From positions 83,985 to 116,122 of the forward strand of contig JAHDEI010000001.1 of NCBI GenBank assembly GCA_020628915.1: DNA of 32,138 bases, given 5' to 3'. The DNA comes from Minisyncoccota bacterium (GTDB lineage: Bacteria > Patescibacteriota > Minisyncoccia > Phycocordibacterales > GCA-2747955). The notes under the pieces were generated by a model, which did not search any database, had not been told where the DNA came from, and saw only the letters and a program-made list of their open reading frames with translations. This document shows positions 1-8,856 of the stretch, in pieces. The position numbers and the translations under genes are program-made. Within the stretch, counting starts at the first letter, position 1. The number at the start of each line of letters is the position of its first letter.

Positions 1-670
1 TAACCTCTGGGTGATTATCTTCAATTTGCATTCTGATTTTACATCCGCTTGGAGACGAACATTCGGAATCCCCCGTTTCATAAATCCTGTCAGACCAACT
101 ACCATATGCGGTAGATGAATTTGACCATGGTGTCCAATATGCACCCCCAGAAATCCCCTCAAATTGCATTTCATACTGTACTCGTATTGCATAATCACCT
201 CCTGCCTGACACTGTACCCCAGATCTGATACCACACCCTGGACTAGAGTTACAATGGTCATCTTTACCTGTTTTGTATACAGAATATGGTCCTGTCTGAT
301 AAGTAGTAGTATTGTTTGTATATGGTGTATATTTCTCTGCGGCTGATCCTTTGTCAATTTTGTATTGATATTTAACACGACATTGTGATGCCGGCAAAGA
401 GCAGTTATAGACCTTTAGGTCTGTACCATTTGGCTCATGAACGCTCCTAAAAGAAGACCATTCTGAAGATGTTTTTGTTGGCACAAAATACGTATTTGAG
501 TTTTCACTAATCACAACCCGGCAAGCGCTCCATGCGTCAATTTCATAAGGAGTAATTCCATCAACCCTAAACCCTGTAGCAACGGTGTCAATTGCAAATG
601 CACCTGTTGGAATACTAAACAAAACCAACACAAATACTTTAATAAAGAGTTTATACAAATTCATATTCAT
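1..670 (-). CDS. Secreted Cys-rich protein, partial (continues past the left edge of the window)
   Basis: Open minus-strand frame from ATG at 670 to the window edge without a stop (so absent from the ORF track): MNMNLYKLFIKVFVLVLFSIPTGAFAIDTVATGFRVDG...; N-terminal signal peptide; several Cys pairs. Confidence 0.75.
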   Translation of the reverse strand, partial: MNMNLYKLFIKVFVLVLFSIPTGAFAIDTVATGFRVDGITPYEIDAWSACRVVISENSNTYFVPTKTSSEWSSFRSVHEPNGTDLKVYNCSLPASQCRVKYQYKIDKGSAAEKYTPYTNNTTTYQTGPYSVYKTGKDDHCNSSPGCGIRSGVQCQAGGDYAIRVQYEMQFEGISGGAYWTPWSNSSTAYGSWSDRIYETGDSECSSPSGCKIRMQIEDNHPEV

Positions 671-735
671 AGCCAAAGCAGATAACTATTAATTATTAAA
701 CTGATTGTACCATCTGGATATTAATTGATCTAGAC

Positions 736-760
736 AAAAACGGACATCTCGTCCGTTTTT
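736..760 (-). terminator. Rho-independent terminator (bidirectional)
   Basis: AAAAACGGAC-ATCTC-GTCCGTTTTT just after the stop of the 1654-aa gene. Confidence 0.8.
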
Positions 761-764
761 TACT

Positions 765-3700
765 TTATTGCAAATCTTCAATCATCTTCCGTAACTCATC
801 AATTTCTGCTTGTTGTTGTTTGGTGACTTCAAGAAGTGGTACGACCAACTGGGCATAATCGACTGCTTTATATCCAACGCTGTCTTCGAGCACCAGCTCT
901 GGGAATAACTCTTCAACCTCTTGCGCTATTACACCAAAATCTTGTCCATCTTTTTCATTCCACTCGTATGTATACGTATTTAATTTCAAAATGTCACGAG
1001 CTTTGTCTTTAAATGAGCCTAGGTTTTTCTTAAGCCGCTCGTCTGATGAATAAACAAATGCATTAGCCGTTACGGTTCCAGTAAATTGACCATCCCCAGA
1101 GACATCTAAAGCATCATTTGGTGCTGACACACCAATACCAACCTGTCCTCCTGAAATGTACAGATCTGAAGCAGCATCTAGAACCAGATCTACTCGCGAG
1201 CTTCCGTTACCATATCCTAAGTAGTACCCTCGTGTTCCAGCGTTATTTCTCCCCTCAAAATATCCATACCGAGTATTGCTTGGGTATTGCGCCGAGTGCA
1301 CTGAACCATTATTAGAAATCACACTCTTGGCATCAACTTGAAAGCCTCCATCCGCGCGAATAAGACCAGTCCCAGAATAAAGGTTTTTATTTTGGTATGT
1401 TCTCACCCACGTAGAATCAATCATATACATACCCCCTCCGTGCGTACCATTATACCAACCGGTATTTCCGTACATTCGCACCCACCCACCATTACCATCT
1501 CTGATAGTTCCTGCAGCAGAGTTAATTCCATGTGTGCCCATTGTCAGCGCTTGGGTTGCGGTGTGGTTTCCGAGATTGTCTGAAACACCCGAAGCAATTG
1601 TTGCTGGAGTTATACAGTTTGTTCCGTTTGCTGAACAAAGATTGCGAACCATAATATCTCCCGTTGACACTGAGATACCTCCCGTTCGGTTACCGTTATC
1701 CACAAAACTGATTTGATGCAATTGGCCAGATACTGACCCTCCGTTTCCTTGATATGAATATACTAGACCGTACTGATTACCAAATGTATCAGCAGCAGGG
1801 TCAATGTCATAGGCGTCTCCAATTGACCAAATACCCTGGACTTGTGAGGAACTGTAAGTTCCTGCGATACCGTAACGGTCTGTGATTGTTTGTGTAGGAC
1901 CTACTGTCAAACGAAGTCCGTTGTTTGTTCTAAATTCTGTCCGAGAATCTTTAACGTGTTGGATCGCCCACTGCCCATCACCGTCAAGAAAACCAATATT
2001 ATCTCCCTGCGATGCATATACACGACCATATGTGTCATCTTCTAGGTCACGAAATATTAATTGTGAAATGCCTGAGCTGTTTGAATCAAAATAAATAGCA
2101 GAACCCGCATCTCCATAGATTCTTTGTTGTGAAACACCAAAGAAAATATTTCTACCTCCTTGAATCCGAATACCGTTTCCTCCGAGAATATCAAATAGTT
2201 TTCCGGATGCGAGCGTGTGTACACGTAAATTTCCTTGGTAATTATCAAGCTGAATATTTCCATATGAACCTGAACCCAGCAGACGTACCTCCCCTCCTTC
2301 GTTTGTTCCGTCTTGAGGGTCAATTGAAACGTAACCCGCATTTACACTACCATTGAATGTTGCATCTCCTGTTGCTCCGTACACTCGTGCAGATACACCC
2401 GTAGCTCCATTACCAAAAAGGACATCTTTTCCTGAATAATAGTTAAGATAAATATGGTCGTTATTTCCTCCCGTTCCAAGAGATGAATCAATATGTAGAT
2501 TTCCATTTGTTGTTCGCAATCGCGAATATGCGCCCGCTGTTGTCCCCCACAGATTAAGATCTCGTCCTGTTGTTTGGTTACCTATAGCAACATTTCCTCC
2601 GTTGTAAATTGCTGTCGTTCCGCTTAGCGTCCACAGCCCACCTAGCCCGCCTGCTGCTACACAGTTTGCTCCGTTTTGGTCACAATATTGCGATGCCCCG
2701 ACAGCCCCTTCAACATCCAAAGTTAGTGAGGCATCTGGTGTTGTGTCGTTAATACCAACCGATCCATCACGCTCAATAGTAAAGGCTGGTGACCCCCCGT
2801 CTGATGAAGCTGCTGGACGAATCTTGAAAGGATGTCCCGTTTGAGATCCGTCTACACCCGATGCCCAGTAAGTCAGCACCCCACCTGTCTGGTTTGTTCT
2901 ATAGTACGTATAGGCATCTAAATTGTCCCCAGCACTAGTACTGATTTGTAAACGTGAGTTTTTCCCATTACCCCAGATCGTTGCTGAGTTTGAGCCCGTA
3001 CCCTTTTCAACCCTCAAGAGCTCCTCGTTATTCGCATAAATCCTTGTTAATGGTGTCGTCGCGCCAGGACTAGTTCTAAATGCCCAGTGTCCGTTACCAT
3101 CAAGAAGTCCAAAGTTAGGTGAGCCTGTACCGTTTTTATCACCCCATACTGTTCCAAGCTCCGTATTATCTGATCGACGAAGCACGATACCAGAATACCG
3201 AGCATGGTTTGAATCAAAGTAAAGTTCATCAGAACCGTCTCCGTAAAGATTCTGGCCTGTTTCTGACGTATTAAAATAAATATGCCGAGAACCAGTAACG
3301 ATAGATCCACCAGATCTAATATATCCAGAGGCATATACTGGACCATTACCATATAGTGTCCATCCATTACCATGGCCTAAAATACCGTAAACTGCAGCAT
3401 TATGATTGTACCCCAATACACCTCCATGCGGAGCAGAAAACGTTCGACCAACAATTCCATAGTTTTGAGACGCGTGCCCATATACTCCATAAGACGTACC
3501 TGTTGTTCCTGCATCAATTACCGCAGAAGGTCCCGTATGCCTTGCTACCGTTGTTCCAGTTGGATAAGTTATTTGATAATTACCATCCGTGTCACAGCCC
3601 CCTTCGCAACCTGCCCCAATCCAACCCTCAACTGCAACATTACCTGCGTGTCTAATATATGAACTATGGTCTGTCCATAATCCAGCATTATTAATATTTG

Positions 3701-5648
3701 TTGCGTCTAGACAGTTTGCTCCGGCCTCGTCACAGTACTCAATCGCTGCGATCTTACCGTTAACATCCAAAAGCGATCCGCCATCAAGCGTAGAGTCTCC
3801 AATACCAATACCTCCACCTGAGACGTAAAACAGATCATTTCCGTCTTCTAGAGCCATGTTAATGTAGTTTCCGGGTGACCCATATCCTAAATAAAATCCT
3901 CGAGTACCATCCCCTTTACGTCCTTGGAAATACCCGTAACGAGTGTTGTCATTCCATTCTGCCGTATGAGTTCGTCCTCCAAAAGCATCTAATACTTGCT
4001 TCCCGTCAATCGTAAGACCTCCATTCGCCTGTATTGCCTGATCCACAGTAAGATCTCCCCGTACTGTTACCTCTGGGTTGGTCCCAGAGCCTCCAGTATT
4101 ACCAAGATACACTCGTCCAGCTGAATAGTCATACCATATAACGTTTGAAACCGTCCCTTTGTCAGAATCACGGACATTAAAATCAGCATCGGTCACGTCT
4201 GTGTAAATATACAATCCTTGATTAAAGTTTGCATAATTTACACGTTGATCAAGTTTGGTTACGTTGTTGATTTTAAAGTAGTTTGCCACGTCTTTTGTGT
4301 GTTGGAAGGCCCATTGAGCATCTCCATCCAAGAACCCAATATTATCTCCTGTTGATCCATATACTCGACCGTATTCATCCCCAGCGTTATTAAAAAGTCG
4401 CAAACCTGAAACCGTAGCGTTATTTGAATCAAATCTCGTATATGCAGCAGATCCCCAATTAATTCTTTGTCCTGCTCCAGCAAATAGATCTCCTCCTCCA
4501 ATTCGAATATCGCCCACTGTATCAAGAGACGCTGATGGATTTGAGATTCCAATACCAACCTCGCCTGCTGGTCTATATACGTCTGCACCATTTACCGTCC
4601 ATAACTGGCTACCTAAAGAGCCTGCTGCTATACAATTTGCACCGTCGCCGTCACAATACTCTGTTGCACCTACTTTTCCACCCACATCAAGCCTCAAATC
4701 AGAATTAGGTGCAGTCTCGCCTATCCCCACCCTTCCATTACCCCGAACAATAGAAATTGCAGGCGTACCCCATGAGCCCCAGTATCTGTCGAGATGAAGC
4801 GTTGTATTGTCATTACTTAGTCTGAAACCAAAGAGCCCAGTATTTCCGCTCGAGAATTGAAGTTTTTGATTAGTTCCTGGTGTGTCAGATCGCACGGTTG
4901 TTGCAGAAAGATCCAATTGAGCTTTTGGAATTGCAGCTGATCCAATACCTACACTTCCTGTCTCTCGATATACATTCCCTGCATTTTCTAGCCAGAATCC
5001 AACGTTTGCTGGAGGAGTCGTACTAGATGTAACCACATCTGCAGGATCAAAACAGTTCGCTGCTGTTTCGTCACAATATAGTTGTGCTCCTACATTACCT
5101 TCAACATCCAACATCAATCCTGCGGTTGGATTTGTGCCACCAATAATCAAATTCCCCGCTGAGTTTAAAACGGCACGCGCCGTGTCCGAAGTCCAAAATT
5201 GTATACCTGCCGCTTCCCTGTTTCTTAAATAAAGAGTATTTTGTCCCAATTGTAGCCAAGAGCCATCTTGAGCAGTATATCCAGTAGCTGTATTGGCTAG
5301 CCTCACGACAGCAATGTTATCCTGTGCCTCAATATCAATATCGTATGCTGGTGTTCCACCCCCAATTGACAGAAATCCATCTAAAATAGTACCCCCATTG
5401 ACCACCAGTGAACCCAAAGAAAGACCCCCTGCCTTTACCTGAGAGGTTGCCGAGTCGTTGATTGGGGGCGCAACGTTGTTAGTTGGAGGAGCCCCAGTTG
5501 GGTTTGACCATTGTGCAGAAACAATAGAAAATCCTGAAAATAGTGCAAAAGAAACAATAGCTAGAGAGCCCAAGAGAGCCTTAATGGTTCGTTGTAACAA
5601 AGTAATCATAATAAACAAAGCATTACGTGTGTAATTTGTCTTCATCAT
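765..5648 (-). CDS. Giant modular tail-fibre-like surface protein with C-terminal peptidase S74 (intramolecular chaperone) domain
   Basis: C-terminus SSDERLKKNLGSFKDKARDILKLNTYTYEWNEKDGQDFGVIAQEVEELFPELV... is a typical S74 chaperone domain; N-terminal hydrophobic signal after MMKTNYTRNALFIM; repeated YCDxxxANC and GDNIGFLDGDxQWA modules. Start placed at the internal Met preceding the signal; the ORF track start is 5729. Confidence 0.88.
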   Translation of the reverse strand: MMKTNYTRNALFIMITLLQRTIKALLGSLAIVSFALFSGFSIVSAQWSNPTGAPPTNNVAPPINDSATSQVKAGGLSLGSLVVNGGTILDGFLSIGGGTPAYDIDIEAQDNIAVVRLANTATGYTAQDGSWLQLGQNTLYLRNREAAGIQFWTSDTARAVLNSAGNLIIGGTNPTAGLMLDVEGNVGAQLYCDETAANCFDPADVVTSSTTPPANVGFWLENAGNVYRETGSVGIGSAAIPKAQLDLSATTVRSDTPGTNQKLQFSSGNTGLFGFRLSNDNTTLHLDRYWGSWGTPAISIVRGNGRVGIGETAPNSDLRLDVGGKVGATEYCDGDGANCIAAGSLGSQLWTVNGADVYRPAGEVGIGISNPSASLDTVGDIRIGGGDLFAGAGQRINWGSAAYTRFDSNNATVSGLRLFNNAGDEYGRVYGSTGDNIGFLDGDAQWAFQHTKDVANYFKINNVTKLDQRVNYANFNQGLYIYTDVTDADFNVRDSDKGTVSNVIWYDYSAGRVYLGNTGGSGTNPEVTVRGDLTVDQAIQANGGLTIDGKQVLDAFGGRTHTAEWNDNTRYGYFQGRKGDGTRGFYLGYGSPGNYINMALEDGNDLFYVSGGGIGIGDSTLDGGSLLDVNGKIAAIEYCDEAGANCLDATNINNAGLWTDHSSYIRHAGNVAVEGWIGAGCEGGCDTDGNYQITYPTGTTVARHTGPSAVIDAGTTGTSYGVYGHASQNYGIVGRTFSAPHGGVLGYNHNAAVYGILGHGNGWTLYGNGPVYASGYIRSGGSIVTGSRHIYFNTSETGQNLYGDGSDELYFDSNHARYSGIVLRRSDNTELGTVWGDKNGTGSPNFGLLDGNGHWAFRTSPGATTPLTRIYANNEELLRVEKGTGSNSATIWGNGKNSRLQISTSAGDNLDAYTYYRTNQTGGVLTYWASGVDGSQTGHPFKIRPAASSDGGSPAFTIERDGSVGINDTTPDASLTLDVEGAVGASQYCDQNGANCVAAGGLGGLWTLSGTTAIYNGGNVAIGNQTTGRDLNLWGTTAGAYSRLRTTNGNLHIDSSLGTGGNNDHIYLNYYSGKDVLFGNGATGVSARVYGATGDATFNGSVNAGYVSIDPQDGTNEGGEVRLLGSGSYGNIQLDNYQGNLRVHTLASGKLFDILGGNGIRIQGGRNIFFGVSQQRIYGDAGSAIYFDSNSSGISQLIFRDLEDDTYGRVYASQGDNIGFLDGDGQWAIQHVKDSRTEFRTNNGLRLTVGPTQTITDRYGIAGTYSSSQVQGIWSIGDAYDIDPAADTFGNQYGLVYSYQGNGGSVSGQLHQISFVDNGNRTGGISVSTGDIMVRNLCSANGTNCITPATIASGVSDNLGNHTATQALTMGTHGINSAAGTIRDGNGGWVRMYGNTGWYNGTHGGGMYMIDSTWVRTYQNKNLYSGTGLIRADGGFQVDAKSVISNNGSVHSAQYPSNTRYGYFEGRNNAGTRGYYLGYGNGSSRVDLVLDAASDLYISGGQVGIGVSAPNDALDVSGDGQFTGTVTANAFVYSSDERLKKNLGSFKDKARDILKLNTYTYEWNEKDGQDFGVIAQEVEELFPELVLEDSVGYKAVDYAQLVVPLLEVTKQQQAEIDELRKMIEDLQ

Positions 5649-5697
5649 ACGACGTTTCGGAGCCTTTTGCAATTTAATATGTAGATTGTTTTTGGGT

Positions 5698-5720
5698 AGG
5701 GTGCGCCGTAGGCGCACCCT
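5698..5720. repeat. GC-rich perfect hairpin (REP-like)
   Basis: AGGGTGCGCC-GTA-GGCGCACCCT, 10-bp arms. Confidence 0.6.
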
Positions 5721-5842
5721 TGAATTCAATTATGGATTTGATATACTCCTCTTGATGATACGTTCGCCATATGGCGGGCGTTTCTCTTTATCAAAACGTC
5801 TCGTTCTCTTGGGAACCTGACTACATAACAATTAAATATAGT

Positions 5843-7201
5843 ATGTTTGATTTAAAACAAATAAACCTAGTTCTTGCTCAACTAGAAGAAGAAAAAGGGG
5901 TTAAAAAAGAGCAAATTATCGAAGCAATTGAGTTCGCGCTTGCTTCTGCGTACAAAAAAGAGTTTGGAAAGAAAGGACAGATGATCACATCAAGGTTCAG
6001 TCTGGATTCTGGGGCAACAGAATTCTTTCAAATTAAGACTGTGGTAGACCCAGAAATGGTCCTTATGCTCGAAGAAGACGAGCCTATGCCAAATCAAGAT
6101 GATATCGCAGAAGAAGAACGAAAAGTACGACACAACCCGGAACAACACATGTTCCCTGAGCAAGCACGCCTGATTAAAGCAGACGCACAAGTCGGAGACG
6201 AACTTGTCTTCCCTCTTGAAAACAAGACCGATTTTGGGCGAATTGCAGCAATGACAGCAAAACAAGTAATCATTCAAAAAATTCGTGAAGCAGAAAAAGG
6301 GTTCCTTTCAGAAAAATTTGGAGGACGCCAAGGAGAAATTGTCCAAGGAACTGTCCAGCGCGTTGAGCGAGGAAATATTTTTGTTGACCTAGGAAAAGCA
6401 GAAGGAACAATTCCTTTTGGAGAACAAATTCGTTCAGAAAGATACAAGACTGGAGACCGAATCTCAGGATACCTCTATTCTGTAGATGATGGAGGGCGTG
6501 GTGTATTTCTGCGGCTGTCTCGGACTCATCCAGAATTTTTGCGTCGTCTATTCGAACGAGAGGTTCCGGAACTAACTGACGGAGCTATTGAAATCAAAGG
6601 AATCGCGCGTGAACCAGGATTCAGATCTAAAGTTGCCGTTGTGTCTCACAACGAAGAAGTAGACCCGATTGGAGCCTTGGTAGGACAAAATGGATCCCGC
6701 GTACAGACTGTAACCTCAGAATTGTCAGGAGAACGAATTGATATTATCGAATGGTCAGAAGACACAGATGACTTTATCAGGCAAGCACTTTCCCCTGCTG
6801 AGATTTTGAATGTGGAAATTACAGAAACTGACGAAGAGCGAATCGCAAAAGTACAAGTTGCTGAAGACCAATTCTCTCTTGCAATTGGACGTGGTGGACA
6901 AAATGTTCGTCTCGCAGCAAGACTTACTGGATTCAAGATCGACATTGAACAACTAGACGCTGAAGGTAACGTTATTGATCCAGAAGAGCGGAAGAAGAGA
7001 CTAGAAGAAGAACGTGCCGCTGCAGCAGAATCCAAAGAGGCAGAAGCAGTAGGAACGAACGAAGAACAAACGCCTGAGGAAAATACAGAAGAGACTCCGG
7101 AAGAAGCTACAGAAACAACTAACGCACCAGAGGATGTATCGGAAGAAACCGACGAAGAAGCACCCAAGGCGGATGAAGAATCTCCAGAAGAAAAAGAATA
7201 G
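5843..7201 (+). CDS. nusA: Transcription termination/antitermination factor NusA
   Basis: MFDLKQINLVLAQLEEEKGVKKEQIIEAIEFALASAYKKEFGKKG N-domain, S1 domain (GEIVQGTVQRVERGNIFVDLGKAEGTIP), KH domains (DPIGALVGQNGSRVQTVTSELSGERIDIIEW; SLAIGRGGQNVRLAARLTGFKIDI); acidic C-terminal tail. Start corrected from the ORF track start 5771. Confidence 0.96.
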   Translation: MFDLKQINLVLAQLEEEKGVKKEQIIEAIEFALASAYKKEFGKKGQMITSRFSLDSGATEFFQIKTVVDPEMVLMLEEDEPMPNQDDIAEEERKVRHNPEQHMFPEQARLIKADAQVGDELVFPLENKTDFGRIAAMTAKQVIIQKIREAEKGFLSEKFGGRQGEIVQGTVQRVERGNIFVDLGKAEGTIPFGEQIRSERYKTGDRISGYLYSVDDGGRGVFLRLSRTHPEFLRRLFEREVPELTDGAIEIKGIAREPGFRSKVAVVSHNEEVDPIGALVGQNGSRVQTVTSELSGERIDIIEWSEDTDDFIRQALSPAEILNVEITETDEERIAKVQVAEDQFSLAIGRGGQNVRLAARLTGFKIDIEQLDAEGNVIDPEERKKRLEEERAAAAESKEAEAVGTNEEQTPEENTEETPEEATETTNAPEDVSEETDEEAPKADEESPEEKE

Positions 7202-7211
7202 AAACCAAATA

Positions 7212-7245
7212 CAACACAAAAAGCGCCAAGGCGCTTTTTGTGTTG
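7212..7245 (+). terminator. nusA terminator
   Basis: CAACACAAAAAGCGCC-AA-GGCGCTTTTTGTGTTG, 16-bp perfect stem. Confidence 0.85.
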
Positions 7246-7246
7246 A

Positions 7247-7274
7247 TTGACAAATATATACATGTCTGTAAAAT
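7247..7274 (+). promoter_or_regulatory. Sigma70-type promoter for candidate ncRNA 1
   Basis: TTGACA (7247-7252), 16-nt spacer, TAAAAT (7269-7274). Confidence 0.65.
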
Positions 7275-7280
7275 ACTCGA

Positions 7281-7498
7281 TTAGGTCACACAGGAGAGAC
7301 GCCTATGATTGTAGTGTAATGGAGTAAGCACCATAAACGCTATAACCAAAAGATTCGGGGAAAACGGCTTATGAAATGGATCTAACCCTTCGGGGTATGT
7401 ACGTTATTCAAGAGTTGCAGGACTCAATGACTAAAACCTGTAGAACAAAATTCAACCACGGCTCACCTGCCCATTTGCGGACGGTGAGCCTTTTTCTT
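7281..7498 (+). ncRNA. Candidate structured ncRNA 1
   Basis: No convincing ORF; promoter upstream; UUCG hairpin ACCC-TTCG-GGGT (7385-7396); ends in terminator GGCTCACC...GGTGAGCC + T-tract. Confidence 0.6.
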
Positions 7499-7500
7499 TT
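7460..7500 (+). terminator. Terminator of ncRNA 1
   Basis: GGCTCACC(7460-7467)...GGTGAGCC(7483-7490) followed by TTTTTCTTTT. Confidence 0.8.
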
Positions 7501-7509
7501 TTATAAGAC

Positions 7510-7537
7510 TTGACATTATATATATAATGTGTATAAT
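7510..7537 (+). promoter_or_regulatory. Consensus promoter for candidate ncRNA 2
   Basis: TTGACA-N16-TATAAT, both hexamers perfect. Confidence 0.8.
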
Positions 7538-7544
7538 GATATTA

Positions 7545-8012
7545 TCACTTTTAGGTGCGCGGATACATTTCGCTCGAACATGCGAGCTTGCACCCAAATT
7601 TGAAGTATCGCCGGAAGGTATGATACGACATTGATCTTTCATAGGTTAGTGTGAGGAATCCAATAAAAAAGGATACAAAATTCTCGCACAACGATGTTAC
7701 AAGTGTGAGAATCAACCCAGCCAGGCCGTCAAGAGGAGGACGTATGATCTGGACTTAGCCCTTCGGGGCATATGATTCAACCCAAAAGTCGACCAACATA
7801 TAGTCGCAACCTTATCTAGCAACATCTAGCCGAAAATAGGGGCCCAATATTTTGCCCCATTATATTGTCGCAACAATTTTCGTTGACCTGCCAGAGAGCC
7901 GCTTGCCGCTCGATCTTCGATAGACCTACCGGGGCAGCCAACTAAAAAATTTGTGATACATGAAAAAAAGGGACCCAGCCAGTACGCATTGCCGAGGCGG
8001 GTCCATTTTCAT
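7545..8012 (+). ncRNA. Candidate large structured ncRNA 2 (~470 nt)
   Basis: Consensus promoter, no ORF, many hairpins: GCTCG-AACATG-CGAGC; GTATCgCC-GGAA-GGtatGATAC; ATTCTCGCAC...GTGTGAGAAT; GCCC-TTCG-GGGC; GGGGC...GCCCC; ends in a GGACCC...GGGTCC hairpin. Confidence 0.65.
7971..8010 (+). terminator. Terminator of ncRNA 2
   Basis: GGACCCaGCC...GGCGGGTCC then ATTTTCATTT (weak T-tract). Confidence 0.6.
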
Positions 8013-8040
8013 TTACAAGATTTTTTCGTATAAACCTTTT

Positions 8041-8049
8041 TGTTATAAT
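8041..8049 (+). promoter_or_regulatory. Extended -10 promoter of ppa
   Basis: TGt-TATAAT 25 nt upstream of the ATG. Confidence 0.55.
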
Positions 8050-8074
8050 CTTTGAACCTAATACTTATTAATAT

Positions 8075-8593
8075 ATGAACTTATTACACGATATCCCTGC
8101 CGGGTCTGCAGACGAAATGAACGTGATCATTGAGATCCCTCGAAATTCGAAAAACAAATACGAAATTGACAAAGAAACGGGCATGATTGCGCTGGACCGA
8201 GTTATGCATACTGCACAAGACTACCCTTTTGATTATGGTTTTGTACCACAAACATTATTTGATGATGGGGATGCACTTGATGTAGTAGTCATGACCACAT
8301 ACCCTCTGGCCCCTGGGATTTTGGTGCGATGTAGACCTGTTGCAATTATGGGAATGCTGGACTCAGGAGAACAAGATGACAAGGTAATTGCTGTCCCAAC
8401 AGATGATCCACGATTTAATAACATCAAAGATCTCGAGGACATCAACCCTCACTTTCTCAAAGAGATGGAGCACTTTTTCTCAACGTACAAAAAAATCCAA
8501 GAAAAAGAAGTTGCGGTCACCGGGTTCAATGGTGTAGCCGAGGCAAAACAAGCATTCGAAGATTCGGTAAAAATGTACCAAAATGGAAAATAG
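8075..8593 (+). CDS. ppa: Inorganic pyrophosphatase
   Basis: IIEIPRNSKNKYEIDKETGMIALDRVMHTAQDYPFDYGFVPQTLFDDGDALDVVVMTTYPLAPG: family I soluble PPase signature. Confidence 0.96.
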   Translation: MNLLHDIPAGSADEMNVIIEIPRNSKNKYEIDKETGMIALDRVMHTAQDYPFDYGFVPQTLFDDGDALDVVVMTTYPLAPGILVRCRPVAIMGMLDSGEQDDKVIAVPTDDPRFNNIKDLEDINPHFLKEMEHFFSTYKKIQEKEVAVTGFNGVAEAKQAFEDSVKMYQNGK

Positions 8594-8604
8594 TTAATTA
8601 ATAA

Positions 8605-8631
8605 AAAGAGCGCGCCTTCGGTGCGCTCTTT
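8605..8631 (+). terminator. ppa terminator
   Basis: AAAGAGCGC-GCCTTCGGT-GCGCTCTTT. Confidence 0.75.
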
Positions 8632-8651
8632 AGATTAATCTACAATTCATG

Positions 8652-8679
8652 TTGTCTGATAATATCAATCAGCTATACT
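8652..8679 (+). promoter_or_regulatory. Promoter of the Mur-ligase leader RNA
   Basis: TTGTCT-N16-TATACT. Confidence 0.6.
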
Positions 8680-8685
8680 GGAATT

Positions 8686-8847
8686 AACAGTCCGGTTCGT
8701 AGGTTTGGCGCGGCCTCCCAAATAACACGCGACGAGCTGATAGATGTTCCGGGCAAGGCGGACCCTGACAAGGGCCCCTCGCGTTGGGGTCCGCCGCCAC
8801 ATGGGAGGCATTGGGGAGCAGCATTCGTGCGCCTCCCCTTTCTTTTC
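8686..8847 (+). promoter_or_regulatory. Candidate riboswitch/attenuator leader upstream of the MurE-like ligase
   Basis: GCCTCCC (8713-8719) and GCCTCCC (8831-8837) both complementary to GGGAGGC (8803-8809); inner 9-bp stem GGCGGACCC(8757-8765)/GGGTCCGCC(8787-8795); terminator GGGGAG...CTCCCC + TTTCTTTT ending about 10 nt before the ATG. Confidence 0.65.
8813..8846 (+). terminator. Terminator hairpin in the leader
   Basis: GGGGAG-ca-GCA-TTCG-TGC-gc-CTCCCC-TTTCTTTT. Confidence 0.75.
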
Positions 8848-8856
8848 AAAAATATC

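Noticed and set aside
1118-4591. Multiple 60-110-aa ORFs overlapping the S74 gene on both strands
   Set aside because: All lie inside the long well-supported S74 reading frame and have low-complexity or implausible composition.
6646-7263. 205-aa minus-strand ORF opposite nusA
   Set aside because: Ser-rich translation is the antisense of the acidic nusA tail; crosses the nusA terminator; nusA is unambiguous.
7545-8012. tmRNA or RNase P RNA identity for ncRNA 2
   Set aside because: A GTCGCAA string resembling the tmRNA pre-tag occurs (7803, 7867), but the decoded tags do not end in ALAA-like residues and no tRNA-like T-arm/CCA end is seen; RNase P core motifs are absent. A covariance search is still needed.
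8686-8847. SRP (4.5S) or 6S RNA identity for the leader
   Set aside because: An AGCAGC string occurs but the SRP GGTCAGG...GGAAG.AGCAGCC geometry is absent; the terminator's position next to the ATG fits a cis leader better.
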